Below are positions 1 through 7,659 of a DNA stretch of 64,000 nt, in pieces. A model generated the notes under the pieces. The model saw only the letters and a list, made by a program, of their open reading frames with translations. It was not told where the DNA came from and did not search any database. The position numbers were made by a program, and so were the translations under genes. The stretch's first letter is position 1; the number at the start of each line of letters is the position of its first letter. The stretch comes from UBA6197 sp047638075 (GTDB lineage Bacteria > Pseudomonadota > Alphaproteobacteria > Rhodobacterales > Rhodobacteraceae), in assembly GCF_047638075.1 (NCBI RefSeq), contig NZ_JBLJBV010000082.1, positions 5,559-69,558 on the forward strand, in the 5' to 3' direction.

Positions 1-497
1 AGGACCCGGAAATGTTCACGCCGGTTGCTAAAGTGATGTTTTCTTTGAACGGGCTGCCGCAATATGACAGTCCTGTCGGCATTGACAGGCGGCTGATCTT
101 GATGGGTGTTAATCGGAAGGTGGAAAAAGACAACATTGATAAAGACCTCCCCGCAAAGCTAGTGGAGGAATATCCGCATATCCTCGAATGGATTCTTGAG
201 GGAATGGAGGAATACCTCAACGAAGGTCTGGGTATCCCTGGCAGTATTTGCCGGGAAACGGATGCATTCCTTGCCACCGGGGATTCTTTCTCGGCATGGT
301 GGACAGCGTGCGTACGGCAGGTTGATGGCGAACGAACGAAGGTTTCTGTGCTGCGAGAGAGTTACAAAGCATATTGCCACAGCATCGGCGAAAAGCCGAA
401 GGAGACCAGACCTTTCAACACTGAGATTAAAATGAAGGGCATCGAACAAACTAGAAACCGCGCTGAATGGCTGGGTGTAACGGTTTGCACGGTCTAA
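1..497 (+). CDS. P4-type phage/satellite DNA primase-helicase, C-terminal part (cut by window edge)
   Basis: The frame is open to the left edge, and the first ATG at 12 is probably internal. The visible 160 or so residues look like the end of the SF3 helicase/D5 region of P4-family primases: an FTPVAKVMFSLNGLP segment (the 'native sequence then NxLP' strand), an arginine pair in GIDRRLILM, and DKDLPAKLVEEYPHILEWIL, which matches the usual 'DPDLPEKLRAELPGILNWALEG' end of this family. Such proteins prime and unwind DNA at the element's own origin. The stop codon lies inside a 7-bp hairpin (487-504), and the GTGCA repeat cluster starts there, which would fit an origin next to its primase. Family assignment is by motif memory only. 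Confidence 0.7.
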   Translation, partial: DPEMFTPVAKVMFSLNGLPQYDSPVGIDRRLILMGVNRKVEKDNIDKDLPAKLVEEYPHILEWILEGMEEYLNEGLGIPGSICRETDAFLATGDSFSAWWTACVRQVDGERTKVSVLRESYKAYCHSIGEKPKETRPFNTEIKMKGIEQTRNRAEWLGVTVCTV

Positions 498-777
498 ACC
501 GTGCAGTTCCGTGCAGTTCCGTGCAGATTATTGCGAGTTTGCACGGCAATTTACCTCAATGAAAACAGTTAGTTAGGCCTGTTTTTCGTGCAAAAGTGCA
601 AAAGTGCAAAGGAAAAAAGTTCTATTAAAAATAGTGGATCAAACAATGCATAAGTGGATGGTGAAATATATAGAAAAGGAAGGGAAAAGTGCACGTTTGC
701 ACGAAATGGCACTTTTCTCATATTTCTCAATGGCTTGTATGCGTGCAGATGGTCGTGCAGAGCGTGCAGATTTGCAC
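486..777. repeat. GTGCA/TGCAC iteron-like cluster, candidate replication origin
   Basis: Fourteen copies of GTGCA or its complement TGCAC start at 486, 501, 511, 521, 540, 588, 596, 604, 689, 698, 743, 755, 764 and 773. Chance would give less than one in about 290 bp. Three copies form a 10-bp direct repeat (ccgtgcagtt, 499-528), three form an 8-bp repeat (gtgcaaaa, 588-611), and others form inverted pairs, including gcacggt-ctaa-accgtgc at 487-504. The block fills most of the non-coding gap 498-880 after the primase gene. P4-like and plasmid origins use comparable iteron sets. A reading frame of 81 codons at 604-849 crosses it but has no convincing start and is not called. Confidence 0.7.
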
Positions 778-880
778 GCTCTGGGGTTCGGCGTGTTACA
801 GGTGCGTAATGCTACACCCCGCCGATTAAACATTCCGCATACTTTGTGATAATATAACGCATATTAAAGGAGCATTACCC

Positions 881-1321
881 ATGGCCCGTAACGGCAGCAC
901 TAAGTCATTCACTAACGCAGTGTCTGATTGGATCGAACAAGCTGAGAAGGACGCAACGGACATTGCCCGCGCTGCCGCAAAGGAGTTCGTCTCTGAATAT
1001 CAGGACGCAACGACCAAGGTTAGTGGCAACCTTGCCAATTCAACTCATGTTGCTGCGTCGCCTGCTGATCTGCTTAAGGGCGCACCTGATCAGAAGTATT
1101 CAGACCCGACCGCTGCGAATATCGCGGTCATTGACGCAATGGAATTGGGTGATCATGTCTATGTGGCGCAGGTCGCACCCTATGCAGGCAAGTCTGAGTT
1201 CGGATATGTCGGATCAGATGGCAAGCCAGTCGCGGGGCACTTCCAAGGTCTGACCACTGCCGCCAAGTGGAAGGGCATGGTTAAGCGCGTCGCCCAAGTT
1301 CGTGGTCGGAAGGTCAAATGA
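881..1321 (+). CDS. HK97 gp10-like neck/tail-completion protein
   Basis: This 146-aa protein starts at ATG 881 with a good ribosome site (aaaggag, 866-872). It has a charged, Ala-rich N-terminal helix (about residues 10-45), and its second half has the pattern of HK97 gp10-type neck proteins: a short strand VYVAQVAPYA, then KSEFGYVGSDGKPVAGHFQG, where an aromatic-Gly pair follows the 'PYA..EFG' turn, and a basic C-terminal tail. Such proteins sit between head and tail. It stands ahead of TerL, away from the other head genes, which is unusual. An alternative is a phage DNA-binding or decoration protein. In a tailless island it would be the docking surface for a foreign tail. Confidence 0.5.
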   Translation: MARNGSTKSFTNAVSDWIEQAEKDATDIARAAAKEFVSEYQDATTKVSGNLANSTHVAASPADLLKGAPDQKYSDPTAANIAVIDAMELGDHVYVAQVAPYAGKSEFGYVGSDGKPVAGHFQGLTTAAKWKGMVKRVAQVRGRKVK

Positions 1322-1410
1322 CGGTCGGGGCCACCGTAGGGCACCCTCGGGGGACGGGATACGCGGGGGGAGTTATCTGTTCACATTTCCAAGATTTGAT
1401 CAAATATTAG

Positions 1411-2934
1411 ATGGCAAGACCAAGTAAACAAGCCTCTGAGGCTATTTCATTCATTGAGAAACTGCGCATTCCCGAGGGTAAACTCGCCGGGAAACAGGTT
1501 AAATTGGCGCGGTATCAGAAGGACTTCCTGCGTGGTGCGCTGTCTAATGGCATTCTTGCCGCCTGCCTTAGCATCGGTCGCGGCAATGGCAAGACTGCCT
1601 TGTCGGCTGGTGTAGCATTGGCAGAATTGATGGGGGTATTCAATCCCCAGCCCAAGCGTGAAGTTCTATTTGCTGCACGGAACCGGGACCAAGCAAAGAT
1701 CGCTTTCAACTTCCTAGTGGGCTACATTGAAGGGCTGGCGGAAGAAGATCAGGCGCAGTTCACCATTCGGCGCGGCCAGCGTCTTGAGGTGGAGTTCAAC
1801 GGGAACGGTGGAGGCTTGGCACGTTGTATCGCTGCTGATGGTCGCTCGGTCTTGGGTGGTGCCCCGACATTGGCAATCCTTGATGAACGTGCGGCTTGGG
1901 ATCGCGACAAGGGTGACGCGCTAGAGAATGCAATTATATCGGGCTTGGGAAAGCGCGACGGGCGCGTCTTCATAATCAGCACAAGCGCACCGGATGATGC
2001 AAACCCGTTCAGCCGATGGCTGGATAATCCACCTCCCGGCACTTTTGTGCAAGAGCATAGACCGCAGCCCGGATTGCCACCCGATGATCTGGAAAGCCTA
2101 CTGATAGCTAACCCCGGCGCGAAAGAAGGTATCGGCTCTGATGCACAATGGTTGGTAGCGCAGGCGAAGCGCGCTATCGCCAGAGGTGGTTCCGCGCTGG
2201 CGTCGTTCCGCAACCTTAACCGCAACGAGCGCGTCAACATTGAAACAAGTTCGGTCCTGATCACGGTAGACGAATGGCTTGCTGCTGAGGTGGCCGACCT
2301 GCCCAAGCGCGAAGGGCCTTGTGTCTGTGCCGTCGATCTAGGTGGCAGCCGTAGCATGTCGGCAGCGGCGTTTTACTTTCCACAGACAGGTAGGCTTGAA
2401 ACATATGGCGCATTCCCCGGAAATCCCGGCCTTGGTGATCGTGGGCAGGCTGATGGCGTCGGGCAGCGATATATCGAAATGGAAGAGCGCGATGAAATTT
2501 TCACAATGGGCGACCTGATCGTGCCGCCGGGACCATGGTTCAGGGCTGTCCTAGACAAGCTGGATGGATATCCCATTGCCTGCATCGTTGGGGATAGGTT
2601 CCGGGAGGCGGAGTTTCGGGAAGGGCTGCAAGCTGCCGGTCTGCGCGTCCCGTTCATTGCCCGAGGAAACGGATTCCGCGACGGCGGCGAAGACGTGGAA
2701 CGGTTCCGCACTGCTTTGTTTGACCGACGCGTGCGCGTCCTGCCGTCGCTGCTTCTTCGGTCTGCATTCTCTGAGGCGATTGTGGTGGTCGATGACAGCG
2801 GCAACGAGAAGCTGACAAAGAAGCGGAGCCTTGGGCGCATCGACGCAGCGTCGGCAACGGTATTGGCGGTGGCAGAAGGAGCAAGGCGCATGGCTGCACC
2901 AGAGCGGCGTCCTGCGCGTGTGGCGTGGGCATGA
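1411..2934 (+). CDS. terL: Phage terminase large subunit
   Basis: TerL is the ATP-driven motor and nuclease that fills the capsid with DNA. The 507-aa length is typical. Walker A is GRGNGKT (residues 56-62), followed by an adenine-side basic segment (VLFAARNRDQAK, about 86-96) and Walker B LAILDE (154-159, catalytic Glu159). The C-terminal RNase H-like nuclease begins at VCAVDLGG (Asp309), with a later acidic residue in CIVGDRF. The family is unlike the GTA terminase at 43193, so the two packaging systems are independent. No small terminase gene is recognisable beside it. ATG 1411 is preceded by an A/T-rich stretch with a poor ribosome site; a gap of 89 bp separates it from the gp10-like gene. 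Confidence 0.93.
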   Translation: MARPSKQASEAISFIEKLRIPEGKLAGKQVKLARYQKDFLRGALSNGILAACLSIGRGNGKTALSAGVALAELMGVFNPQPKREVLFAARNRDQAKIAFNFLVGYIEGLAEEDQAQFTIRRGQRLEVEFNGNGGGLARCIAADGRSVLGGAPTLAILDERAAWDRDKGDALENAIISGLGKRDGRVFIISTSAPDDANPFSRWLDNPPPGTFVQEHRPQPGLPPDDLESLLIANPGAKEGIGSDAQWLVAQAKRAIARGGSALASFRNLNRNERVNIETSSVLITVDEWLAAEVADLPKREGPCVCAVDLGGSRSMSAAAFYFPQTGRLETYGAFPGNPGLGDRGQADGVGQRYIEMEERDEIFTMGDLIVPPGPWFRAVLDKLDGYPIACIVGDRFREAEFREGLQAAGLRVPFIARGNGFRDGGEDVERFRTALFDRRVRVLPSLLLRSAFSEAIVVVDDSGNEKLTKKRSLGRIDAASATVLAVAEGARRMAAPERRPARVAWA

Positions 2935-3293
2935 CTTGGCACCGGCACAGCGCTCACATACTTAAAACCGAACGCTGGCGACGTGTTCGTGTAGAGGTGC
3001 TGCGCCGTGACAACTGGTGCTGTGTGCAATGCGGTGCGCGTGGCGCGCTTGAGGTAGATCATATCACGCCGGTTCGTAAGGGCGGTGCGGAATATGACCT
3101 GAACAATTTGCAAGCGCTGTGCAAGTCTTGCCATGCAGTTAAAACGCAAAGTGAGGTTTTTAAAAATGGCAGAACTGATCCTGAATCTGTTAAATGGAGG
3201 AAATTATTGCGATGTGGATTGGACCAAGAAAAGGTGATACTGTCTACGGGGATTTATTCGATGAATGGGCTGGACGGGAAGAAGAACTCCTAA
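2931..3293 (+). CDS. HNH endonuclease (phage packaging type)
   Basis: The start at ATG 2931 overlaps the TerL stop (ATGA), giving 120 aa; an upstream in-frame GTG at 2925 is possible but less likely. The HNH/zinc fold is clear: CVQC (Cys31, Cys34), the EVDHITPV box (Asp43, His44), the NNL Asn pair (58-59) and CKSCH (Cys64, Cys67). In HK97-type phages and cf-PICIs, an HNH protein next to terminase is needed with it for DNA cleavage during packaging. Translational coupling to TerL fits that role. The last 80 bp overlap the next gene in another frame. Confidence 0.88.
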   Translation: MTWHRHSAHILKTERWRRVRVEVLRRDNWCCVQCGARGALEVDHITPVRKGGAEYDLNNLQALCKSCHAVKTQSEVFKNGRTDPESVKWRKLLRCGLDQEKVILSTGIYSMNGLDGKKNS

Positions 3294-3631
3294 CTCTGAT
3301 GAATGCGAAAGTGATCGCAGATGCGAAATTAATTTGGGAAAGGGGCTTTATTCAAGCGCCATGGTCGAATGATGAATTTTTGGTATCAAAAGACCATGCC
3401 AAGCTGATGGTTGCCATTCAGGACGCGGCGGGTTGTTTTCAAAATGATATAGAAGAAATCCGTTTGATTATGGGATTCAAAGCGATCACCAATGCAAAGG
3501 CAGTTGTAAATGCAACAATTCGCAAAGGATTTGTTAAAGAGTTAGATGGATTACTCTCGTTAACGCTATATGGTCGGGACATGTTGGATGAATTAGAAGA
3601 CCCTTCGGGTGATTTTTATATGGCAGCTTAA
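3212..3631 (+). CDS. Hypothetical acidic island protein
   Basis: I do not recognise this 139-aa protein. ATG 3212 is chosen because GGAGG (3196-3200) lies 11 nt upstream; an ATG at 3194 in the same frame would add six residues. It is acidic, mostly helical and has no Cys motifs. The composition is A/T-rich, unlike its neighbours (many aaa, gat and aat codons), suggesting recent acquisition. It lies between HNH and capsid and overlaps the HNH end by 82 bp, which hints at coupled expression. Candidates by position are a small terminase subunit or a capsid-size/redirecting factor, but nothing in the sequence proves either. Confidence 0.6.
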   Translation: MWIGPRKGDTVYGDLFDEWAGREEELLTLMNAKVIADAKLIWERGFIQAPWSNDEFLVSKDHAKLMVAIQDAAGCFQNDIEEIRLIMGFKAITNAKAVVNATIRKGFVKELDGLLSLTLYGRDMLDELEDPSGDFYMAA

Positions 3632-3645
3632 TATGGTATTACTTG

Positions 3646-3663
3646 AATTGCAATATTGCAATT
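3646..3663. promoter_or_regulatory. Perfect 18-bp palindrome upstream of the capsid gene
   Basis: AATTGCAATATTGCAATT reads the same on both strands. It fills most of the 45-bp gap between the unknown gene (stop at 3631) and the capsid start (3677), just before the ribosome site gagg (3667-3670). This is a good candidate operator for a dimeric repressor or activator, or an mRNA hairpin controlling capsid synthesis. Confidence 0.5.
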
Positions 3664-3676
3664 ATTGAGGAACACC

Positions 3677-4906
3677 ATGCTGCAAAGCAAAAATATTGAA
3701 CTGCGGAAATCCGAAATCCGCCAAAGCCTTTCGGAACTTGCTGGCAAAGATAACCCGACCGAAGATGAAGTTCGGTCGATGGATGCTCTGGATAAAGAGT
3801 ATCGCACGGCAGAGGTGAAATATCGCGCCGCGCTGATTGCTGAAGACTCGGAGCGTCGGGAAGCCGGGGCAGAGATGGAAACCCGGTCGGATAAGGAATG
3901 GTCGCAGATGCTGGATCGTTTCGAGGTTCGGCAGGTGGCCCTTGCACTAGATGAAGGCGCGTCGCTTTCAGGCGCGACCAAAGAGATTGTCGAAGAACTT
4001 CGGTCGCAAGGCGGGTTCCGGGGCATCCCTCTGCCACTGATGGCCCTTGAACAACGCGCGGGTGAAACTGTCGCATCCGGTCTGTATGAGCCAAAGCAAA
4101 CGCGCGACATTATCGCCCGGATTTTCCCGAACTCGGTTGCGGCGCGCATCGGCGTTCAGTCTGTGAACATTCCGCAGGGAACCGTTGAATATCCAGTTGC
4201 GACTGCTGGTGCAGTTGCTGGCTGGGCCAATGGTGAACTTGCGGACGTGGGTGCAGCAACGGCTTTTGCTACCACTGAAAAAGTGCTGTCGCCGGATCAG
4301 ACCCTTGGCGCACAGATGATCCTGAGCCGGAAGTCGCTCAAGATGACTGGCGCAGGTCTGGAAACGGCGATCCGGTCTGACATGTCTGCCGCGATAGCAA
4401 CGGCCTTGGACAATGCTGTGATCAACGGCACTGGTGCCACTGGCCAGCCTTTGGGTTTGATCCCCGGTGCTGTGACGTATGGCATCACGGCGACCGATGT
4501 TGCCTCACTTGCAACGTGGGCTGCCTTCCGGGCCGAAGTGATTGCGTTCATGGAAGCGAACGCCATTACCGATCCCGCGCAGGTCCGTGTGGCATTCCCG
4601 CCTGCGATCTGGGGTGGTCTGGACAATGCGCTGATCTCGGGCACTGCCGTTTCGGAACTGGACCGCATGGCCGCGCATGGCATCAAGCCAGTGCTGGCTA
4701 ATCAGGTGCCTGCTGATACTGCCATTCTTACGACCACTGTGAACGGTATTGCCCCTGCATTCCTTGGCCTCTGGGGCGCTGTTGACCTGATCCGTGATCC
4801 CTACACCAAGGCGGCATCGGGCCAGCTTGTGCTGACTGGGCTTGTGACGGCTGACGTGCAGGTTGCCCGTGGTTTGCAAACCCGCGTTCTGACGGTCACC
4901 CCTTAA
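3677..4906 (+). CDS. HK97-type major capsid protein
   Basis: The start is ATG 3677, eight bases after tgagg, giving 409 aa; a TTG frame extension to 3656 runs through the palindrome and is unlikely. The N-terminal roughly 100 residues are charged and helical (NIELRKSEIRQSLSELAG onward), resembling the scaffold-like delta domain removed by the prohead protease. The HK97 fold follows: Pro/Gly-rich strands with GWANGELADVG, the AIATALDNAVINGTG segment typical of capsids (compare 'ALDRALLNGTG'), PLGLIPG and a C-terminal TADVQVARGLQTRVLTV strand. The protease gene follows one base later. It is distinct from the GTA capsid at 46698. Confidence 0.92.
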   Translation: MLQSKNIELRKSEIRQSLSELAGKDNPTEDEVRSMDALDKEYRTAEVKYRAALIAEDSERREAGAEMETRSDKEWSQMLDRFEVRQVALALDEGASLSGATKEIVEELRSQGGFRGIPLPLMALEQRAGETVASGLYEPKQTRDIIARIFPNSVAARIGVQSVNIPQGTVEYPVATAGAVAGWANGELADVGAATAFATTEKVLSPDQTLGAQMILSRKSLKMTGAGLETAIRSDMSAAIATALDNAVINGTGATGQPLGLIPGAVTYGITATDVASLATWAAFRAEVIAFMEANAITDPAQVRVAFPPAIWGGLDNALISGTAVSELDRMAAHGIKPVLANQVPADTAILTTTVNGIAPAFLGLWGAVDLIRDPYTKAASGQLVLTGLVTADVQVARGLQTRVLTVTP

Positions 4907-4907
4907 T

Positions 4908-5522
4908 ATGGAAGGTCTCCCGATCTATAGCGGGGGCCTCGAATTGCGCGCCGAGTCTGATGGGACTCGGCGTCTCTCCGGGCGCTTCCCTTACAATTCG
5001 CGTGCCGTTATCCATAGTGGTGGCAATGGTCGCAAGCCGCGCAAAGAACAGTTTGCTCCGGGCAGCCTGTCGTTTGCAATCAATGACCCTGACCGCGATA
5101 TTCACGTCCTAGTTGGGCATTCGTTCGACAAGCCGCTTGCCTCTAAAAAGGCTGGCACGCTGCTGTTCAATGACACGTTGGAAGCCTTGCTGTTTGATGT
5201 GATTATTACAGAAGAGGTTCAGCGCACAAGCTGGTGGCAAGACTTCCTGAATGCCTTCCTTGCGGGACTTATTGTCGGTATTAGTCCCGGCTTTCGTGTT
5301 GCTCCTCCCGAGGCTGTTGAAGAGGCGGAACAGTTTGAGGATGAAGACCCGGCGGAAGGTAATGCGATTATCCGCACAATTCTTGCCGCAATCCTGTTTG
5401 AATTGTCGTTTGTCACGCGGCCTGCCTATCCTGACACGCAATTAGACCTGCGATCTGAAACGCATCAGGACCGCATTCCTGTTCGTGGTCAATCCTACGC
5501 TTTGAACAGGTGGCGTGCATGA
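4908..5522 (+). CDS. HK97-type prohead maturation protease
   Basis: The 204-aa protein starts at ATG 4908, two bases after the capsid stop. Family features are the N-terminal SGRFPYNSRAVI strand, a putative catalytic His71 in VLVGHSFDKPLASK, the candidate catalytic Ser126 in GISPGFR and the C-terminal ELSFVTRPAYPDT block (compare 'EVSLVTFPANP'). It would cleave the capsid N-terminal domain and itself during head maturation. In canonical HK97 clusters the protease precedes the capsid gene; here it follows it. The stop overlaps the next gene (ATGA at 5519-5522). Confidence 0.9.
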   Translation: MEGLPIYSGGLELRAESDGTRRLSGRFPYNSRAVIHSGGNGRKPRKEQFAPGSLSFAINDPDRDIHVLVGHSFDKPLASKKAGTLLFNDTLEALLFDVIITEEVQRTSWWQDFLNAFLAGLIVGISPGFRVAPPEAVEEAEQFEDEDPAEGNAIIRTILAAILFELSFVTRPAYPDTQLDLRSETHQDRIPVRGQSYALNRWRA

Positions 5523-6034
5523 CAAGCCTTTATATCGAATCCGAGAACGAAATCTCGATTGTGTATCCTCTGCCGCCGCTTGACGTGTCGGTAAGCGTTC
5601 CAGAATCCATTTGGAAAAGGATGGAATCCTATGTTGCCTGTCGGTGGTCCACTGCTGAAATTGAATATATTGTATCTGCGCCATGCGCTATTGATTGGCG
5701 TCCTCCGGCCTATCCGTGGATTATCAACTCTGTTGATGGCGATCCTGCCGAAGTGAATGACTTTGGCGAAGTCACATTGCAACCCGGTCGGCACCGCGTT
5801 GTCTGCACTATTGGCGGGCAGGTAGTAACGGCGGGAGTCGAGGAAGCCTATCGCCGTCTTGCCGCCTATTACGCCGATCCTGACACCCGCAAGGGCTATT
5901 CCCGTTACTCGGTTAACCTTGCCGGGGATATTTCCGAAAGTTGGTCGCGTCGAGCGGGCACAGATGGGCTTGCGGCAACGGGGGCGGCTGAACTCTTGAA
6001 GAAATATCGGAAAGCGGGAATTGCGCATGTTTGA
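5519..6034 (+). CDS. Putative head-tail connector (gp6-like adaptor)
   Basis: The start at ATG 5519 overlaps the protease stop, giving 171 aa. The N-terminal two thirds contain a beta-rich part (VSVSVPESIW; WRPPAYPW), and the C-terminal third is helical with GVEEAYRRLAAYYAD followed by SRRAGTDGLAATGAAELLKKYRKAG. This ending resembles gp6-type adaptors, in which a helix packs on the portal and a 'LL.PYR' tail follows. The position between protease and portal supports the call, but similarity is weak. The stop overlaps the portal start by 8 bp. Confidence 0.5.
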   Translation: MTSLYIESENEISIVYPLPPLDVSVSVPESIWKRMESYVACRWSTAEIEYIVSAPCAIDWRPPAYPWIINSVDGDPAEVNDFGEVTLQPGRHRVVCTIGGQVVTAGVEEAYRRLAAYYADPDTRKGYSRYSVNLAGDISESWSRRAGTDGLAATGAAELLKKYRKAGIAHV

Positions 6035-7097
6035 TTGGTTCAGAAAGAAACCCGAGGTAGAAACCCGATCTGCGGCACAAGGCGGTTTCACAGGGCAAGT
6101 GCTGGCGCTGCGGGAAAGCTGGATTGCAGGCCATAGCGGCATGGGTGATCTAACTGCCGCCGTGCAGTCTTGCGTGAGCCTCTGGGAAGGCGCGCTGGCA
6201 GCCTCTGACGTGCAAGGGGCGGAGTTGCTGACGCGGCACGTCATGGCCTCTACAGCCCGCGCTATGGCCCTGCGTGGCGAATGTCTGTGGTATCTCGGGG
6301 ACGACGGCCTGCTGCCCGTTGCTGATTACGACTATTCGACGCGGCATGGGCGTATTCGGGCTTACCGGCTGACAATCCCCGATGCAGGCGGAGCCTATTC
6401 CGTGAATGCGCTTGCCGCCGAAGTGCTGCACTTCAAGATCGGCGTTGACCCGTCGCATCCTTGGCAGGGCACATCACCCCTGCGTCGCGCAAGCCTGACG
6501 GCTGAGTTGCTGCATACGCTGGAATCGACGCTGGCCGAAGTCTATGCGAATGCGCCTATCGGCAGTCAGGTTGTGCCGTTTCCTGAATCCCCCGGCACCG
6601 ATCTGGAAACGCTGGGGCGGGGCTTCAAGGGGCGGCGCGGTCGTGTGCTGCTGCGGGAGTCGGTGAACGTCGCTGCTGCGGGTGGTCCTTCGCCGCAACA
6701 GGATTGGAAGCCGCAAGCCCTGACGCCGAACCTTGCCGATAGCATGGCGACACAAAATCTTGCCGCTGCCCGTGGTGCGATCCTGAATGCCTATGGCGTG
6801 CTGCCCGCGCTGGTTGAGCCTGCAACGACCGGGCCGCTGATCCGAGAGGCGCAACGGCATCTGGCAGGCTGGACGTTGCAACCCATGGCGATGCTGATGG
6901 CCGAGGAAGCTAGCGCCAAGTTGGGCGGCAAGGTCGAGATTGACGTTATGCGGCCTGTGCAGGCTTATGACGTGTCAGGACGTGCCCGCGCGATGGCAAC
7001 CGTGGTGCAAGGGCTGGCACTGGCGAAGGAAGCCGGTATTGAGCCTGACGCGGCGCTTAGGCTGGTGAACTGGGGGCGCGGTGATGACGCTTTCTGA
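6027..7097 (+). CDS. Phage portal protein (HK97 family)
   Basis: The start at ATG 6027 (MFDWFRKKP) has an AAAGCGGGA ribosome site, and a typical short basic N-terminus follows; TTG 6021 is the alternative. The 356-aa protein shows the HK97 portal pattern: a clip/wing segment RGECLWYLGDDG...PVADYDYS, AAEVLHFKIGVDPSHPWQGTSPLRRA (compare 'HI.......GLSPL..A'), and the stem/crown region with AAARGAILNAYGVLPALV, matching 'REIAVAFGVPP'. Its usual GDATYAN..EA motif is replaced by TTGPLIREAQRHLAG. The portal forms the dodecameric DNA gate and binds TerL. Being last rather than first in the head module is unusual. Confidence 0.9.
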   Translation: MFDWFRKKPEVETRSAAQGGFTGQVLALRESWIAGHSGMGDLTAAVQSCVSLWEGALAASDVQGAELLTRHVMASTARAMALRGECLWYLGDDGLLPVADYDYSTRHGRIRAYRLTIPDAGGAYSVNALAAEVLHFKIGVDPSHPWQGTSPLRRASLTAELLHTLESTLAEVYANAPIGSQVVPFPESPGTDLETLGRGFKGRRGRVLLRESVNVAAAGGPSPQQDWKPQALTPNLADSMATQNLAAARGAILNAYGVLPALVEPATTGPLIREAQRHLAGWTLQPMAMLMAEEASAKLGGKVEIDVMRPVQAYDVSGRARAMATVVQGLALAKEAGIEPDAALRLVNWGRGDDAF

Positions 7098-7251
7098 TGC
7101 GCGCCGTGCCTTCCTTGAACAGTATTGGCGGGGCTTACTGTCCCGCCACCAGACTGCCGCAGGGATGGCGCAGGAAGCTGGTGTCACCGTTGCCTATGTC
7201 TATGCCAGCTTGGCCCGTCACAGCCTGCCTACGCCGGTCAGGGGGCGCTGA
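7084..7251 (+). CDS. Small Fis-type helix-turn-helix protein
   Basis: This 55-aa gene overlaps the portal end by 14 bp and its stop overlaps the next start (TGATG, 7249-7253). The sequence HQTAAGMAQEAGVTVAYVYA followed by SLARHSLP matches the C-terminal Fis/NtrC-type HTH ('AA..LGISR.TLYR.LK.HGL'). Proteins of this size with only that HTH are common at the ends of head gene blocks in Rhodobacteraceae prophages. It may bind DNA as a packaging recognition factor (replacing the missing TerS) or as a regulator; the sequence does not decide. Confidence 0.65.
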   Translation: MTLSDARRAFLEQYWRGLLSRHQTAAGMAQEAGVTVAYVYASLARHSLPTPVRGR

Positions 7252-7634
7252 TGCCAAGAGGTGTGCCGAAGTATCCGATGATCAAACTAGCCCCGCCAGA
7301 GACGTTTTACTGGGGGCCTGAGATCGACCGGGACACTGCTATGTCACTTGGTCGCAATCGTTACTTTACGGGGGAACCCTGCAAGTGGGGACATGTGTCC
7401 GAACGTTGGTGCCTGTCCCGCCGTTGCGTGGAATGTGTGCTGCGGTCGCATCGGACGGAAGAGTATCGGCAGTATACTACACCGCAGGAAAGAGAGTGGT
7501 TTGCGGCGAATCCTGATCGGGTGGCCGAATACAATGCCCAGCGTCGTGCCGTGAAAGCTGCCAAGCCGGTTAAGTCAGAGGCGCGGCGGGACGGGCTGAA
7601 ACGGCACTGGGTGGAGCGCCGAAAAGCTGGCTGA
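7251..7634 (+). CDS. Cys/His (zinc-binding type) phage protein of unknown function
   Basis: ATG 7251 overlaps the preceding stop and gives 127 aa. Residues 38-62 read YFTGEPCKWGHVSERWCLSR then RCVECV, with Cys44, His48, Cys59 and Cys62 as a likely zinc site. The 'YFTGKPCKHGHVSER...CVEC' block is familiar from phage proteins, often in front of HNH or endonuclease VII domains, but no nuclease part follows here. The C-terminal half is basic and helical (RRAVKAAKPVKSEARRDGLK). It may be a truncated nuclease or an independent nucleic-acid-binding factor. It is the last gene of the island. Confidence 0.65.
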   Translation: MPRGVPKYPMIKLAPPETFYWGPEIDRDTAMSLGRNRYFTGEPCKWGHVSERWCLSRRCVECVLRSHRTEEYRQYTTPQEREWFAANPDRVAEYNAQRRAVKAAKPVKSEARRDGLKRHWVERRKAG

Positions 7635-7659
7635 CTGTTGCCAGAAAACAACAGTTTTT
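7635..7659 (+). terminator. Intrinsic terminator at the end of the island
   Basis: Stem CTGTTG (7635-7640), loop of eight, CAACAG (7649-7654), then five T. It directly follows the last stop codon and would end island transcription before the antisense tRNA-Ser gene. Confidence 0.6.

Noticed and set aside
486..777. CRISPR array at the GTGCA repeats
   Set aside because: Repeats are 5-10 bp and irregularly spaced, with no spacers and no cas genes.
604..849. 81-codon frame across the GTGCA repeats
   Set aside because: No ribosome site, no known motif; it reads through the repeat array and ends 30 bp before the next gene.
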